Positions 6,714 to 6,766 of a stretch of DNA of 6,766 nucleotides are shown here, piece after piece; position 1 is the stretch's first letter; each line of letters begins with the position of its first letter. This DNA comes from Legionellales bacterium UBA4759 (GTDB lineage: Bacteria; Pseudomonadota; Gammaproteobacteria; Legionellales; Legionellaceae), in the NCBI GenBank assembly GCA_002403515.1, contig DHHZ01000040.1:1-6766 (forward strand), read 5' to 3'. The notes beneath the pieces were generated by a model. That model did not search any database and was not told the origin of the DNA. It was given only the letters and a program-made list of their open reading frames with translations. The position numbers and the translations under genes were made by a program.

Positions 6714-6716
6714 GGA
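6712..6716 (+). promoter_or_regulatory. ribosome binding site of the gene after the peptidase
   Basis: AAGGA at 6712-6716 overlaps the peptidase stop codon (6711-6713) and sits six bases before an ATG at 6723. The spacing and strength support a real start there and tight linkage to the peptidase gene. Confidence 0.65.
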
Positions 6717-6722
6717 TATAAA

Positions 6723-6766
6723 ATGAAAAAAATAATATTTTTATCAATCGCCAATTCACAAGTGAA
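6723..6766 (+). CDS. 5' end of a gene co-transcribed with the peptidase (partial)
   Basis: An ATG nine bases after the peptidase stop, with a good AAGGA site, opens a frame that runs off the window after 14 residues (MKKIIFLSIANSQV). The basic start followed by IIFLSIA resembles the beginning of a signal peptide or membrane anchor, though too little is visible to be sure. With no room for a terminator or promoter in the nine-base gap, it is probably on the same transcript as the peptidase. Its product could be a functional partner, but nothing in the visible part identifies it. Confidence 0.5.
   Translation, partial: MKKIIFLSIANSQV

Overview
The window looks like the chromosome of an AT-rich gammaproteobacterium. 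The core is the conserved cell-elongation cluster rsfS-rlmH-mrdA(PBP2)-mrdB(RodA), in the order usual for Gammaproteobacteria. Around it are lineage-specific genes: one orphan cytosolic-looking protein and one exported papain-like cysteine protease. Low G+C, orphan aromatic-rich proteins and a secreted C1-type protease would suit a host-associated lineage such as Legionellales. That placement is inference from style only; no marker here fixes the genus.

Layout, all on the + strand. 1-207 is the 3' end of an unrecognised gene. 208-336 is an AT-rich spacer with a weak candidate promoter and a small hairpin over the next ribosome binding site. 337-1587 encodes a 416-residue protein of unknown function. 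1588-1773 is a spacer with no convincing terminator but a perfect extended -10 element (TGCTATAAT) about 30 bases before rsfS. 1774-5624 holds rsfS, rlmH, mrdA and mrdB, tightly packed: 8-base overlap, 12-base gap, 11-base overlap. They are very probably one transcript. 5625-5684 is a 60-base spacer with a good sigma70-type promoter whose -35 box begins on the base after the mrdB stop codon. 5685-6713 encodes a signal-peptide-bearing papain-like peptidase with an intact Cys/His/Asn set. 6723-6766 is the start of a further gene with a good Shine-Dalgarno sequence, probably co-transcribed with the peptidase and possibly also exported; the window cuts it off.

How the genes work together: RsfS (ribosome silencing) and RlmH (methylation of a pseudouridine in 23S rRNA helix 69) act on the large ribosomal subunit. 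PBP2 and RodA form the transpeptidase/glycosyltransferase pair of the rod-shape (elongasome) machinery. nadD, often just upstream of rsfS, is not within the roughly 1.77 kb preceding it. The lytic transglycosylase, rlpA or dacA genes often found after mrdB are also not in the roughly 1.1 kb that follows. The orphan and the peptidase occupy those flanking positions.

The least explained parts are the 416-residue orphan and the peptidase with its truncated downstream neighbour. I see no CRISPR array, tRNA, rRNA, insertion sequence or phage signature, and no clear evidence of a new multi-gene system within the window.
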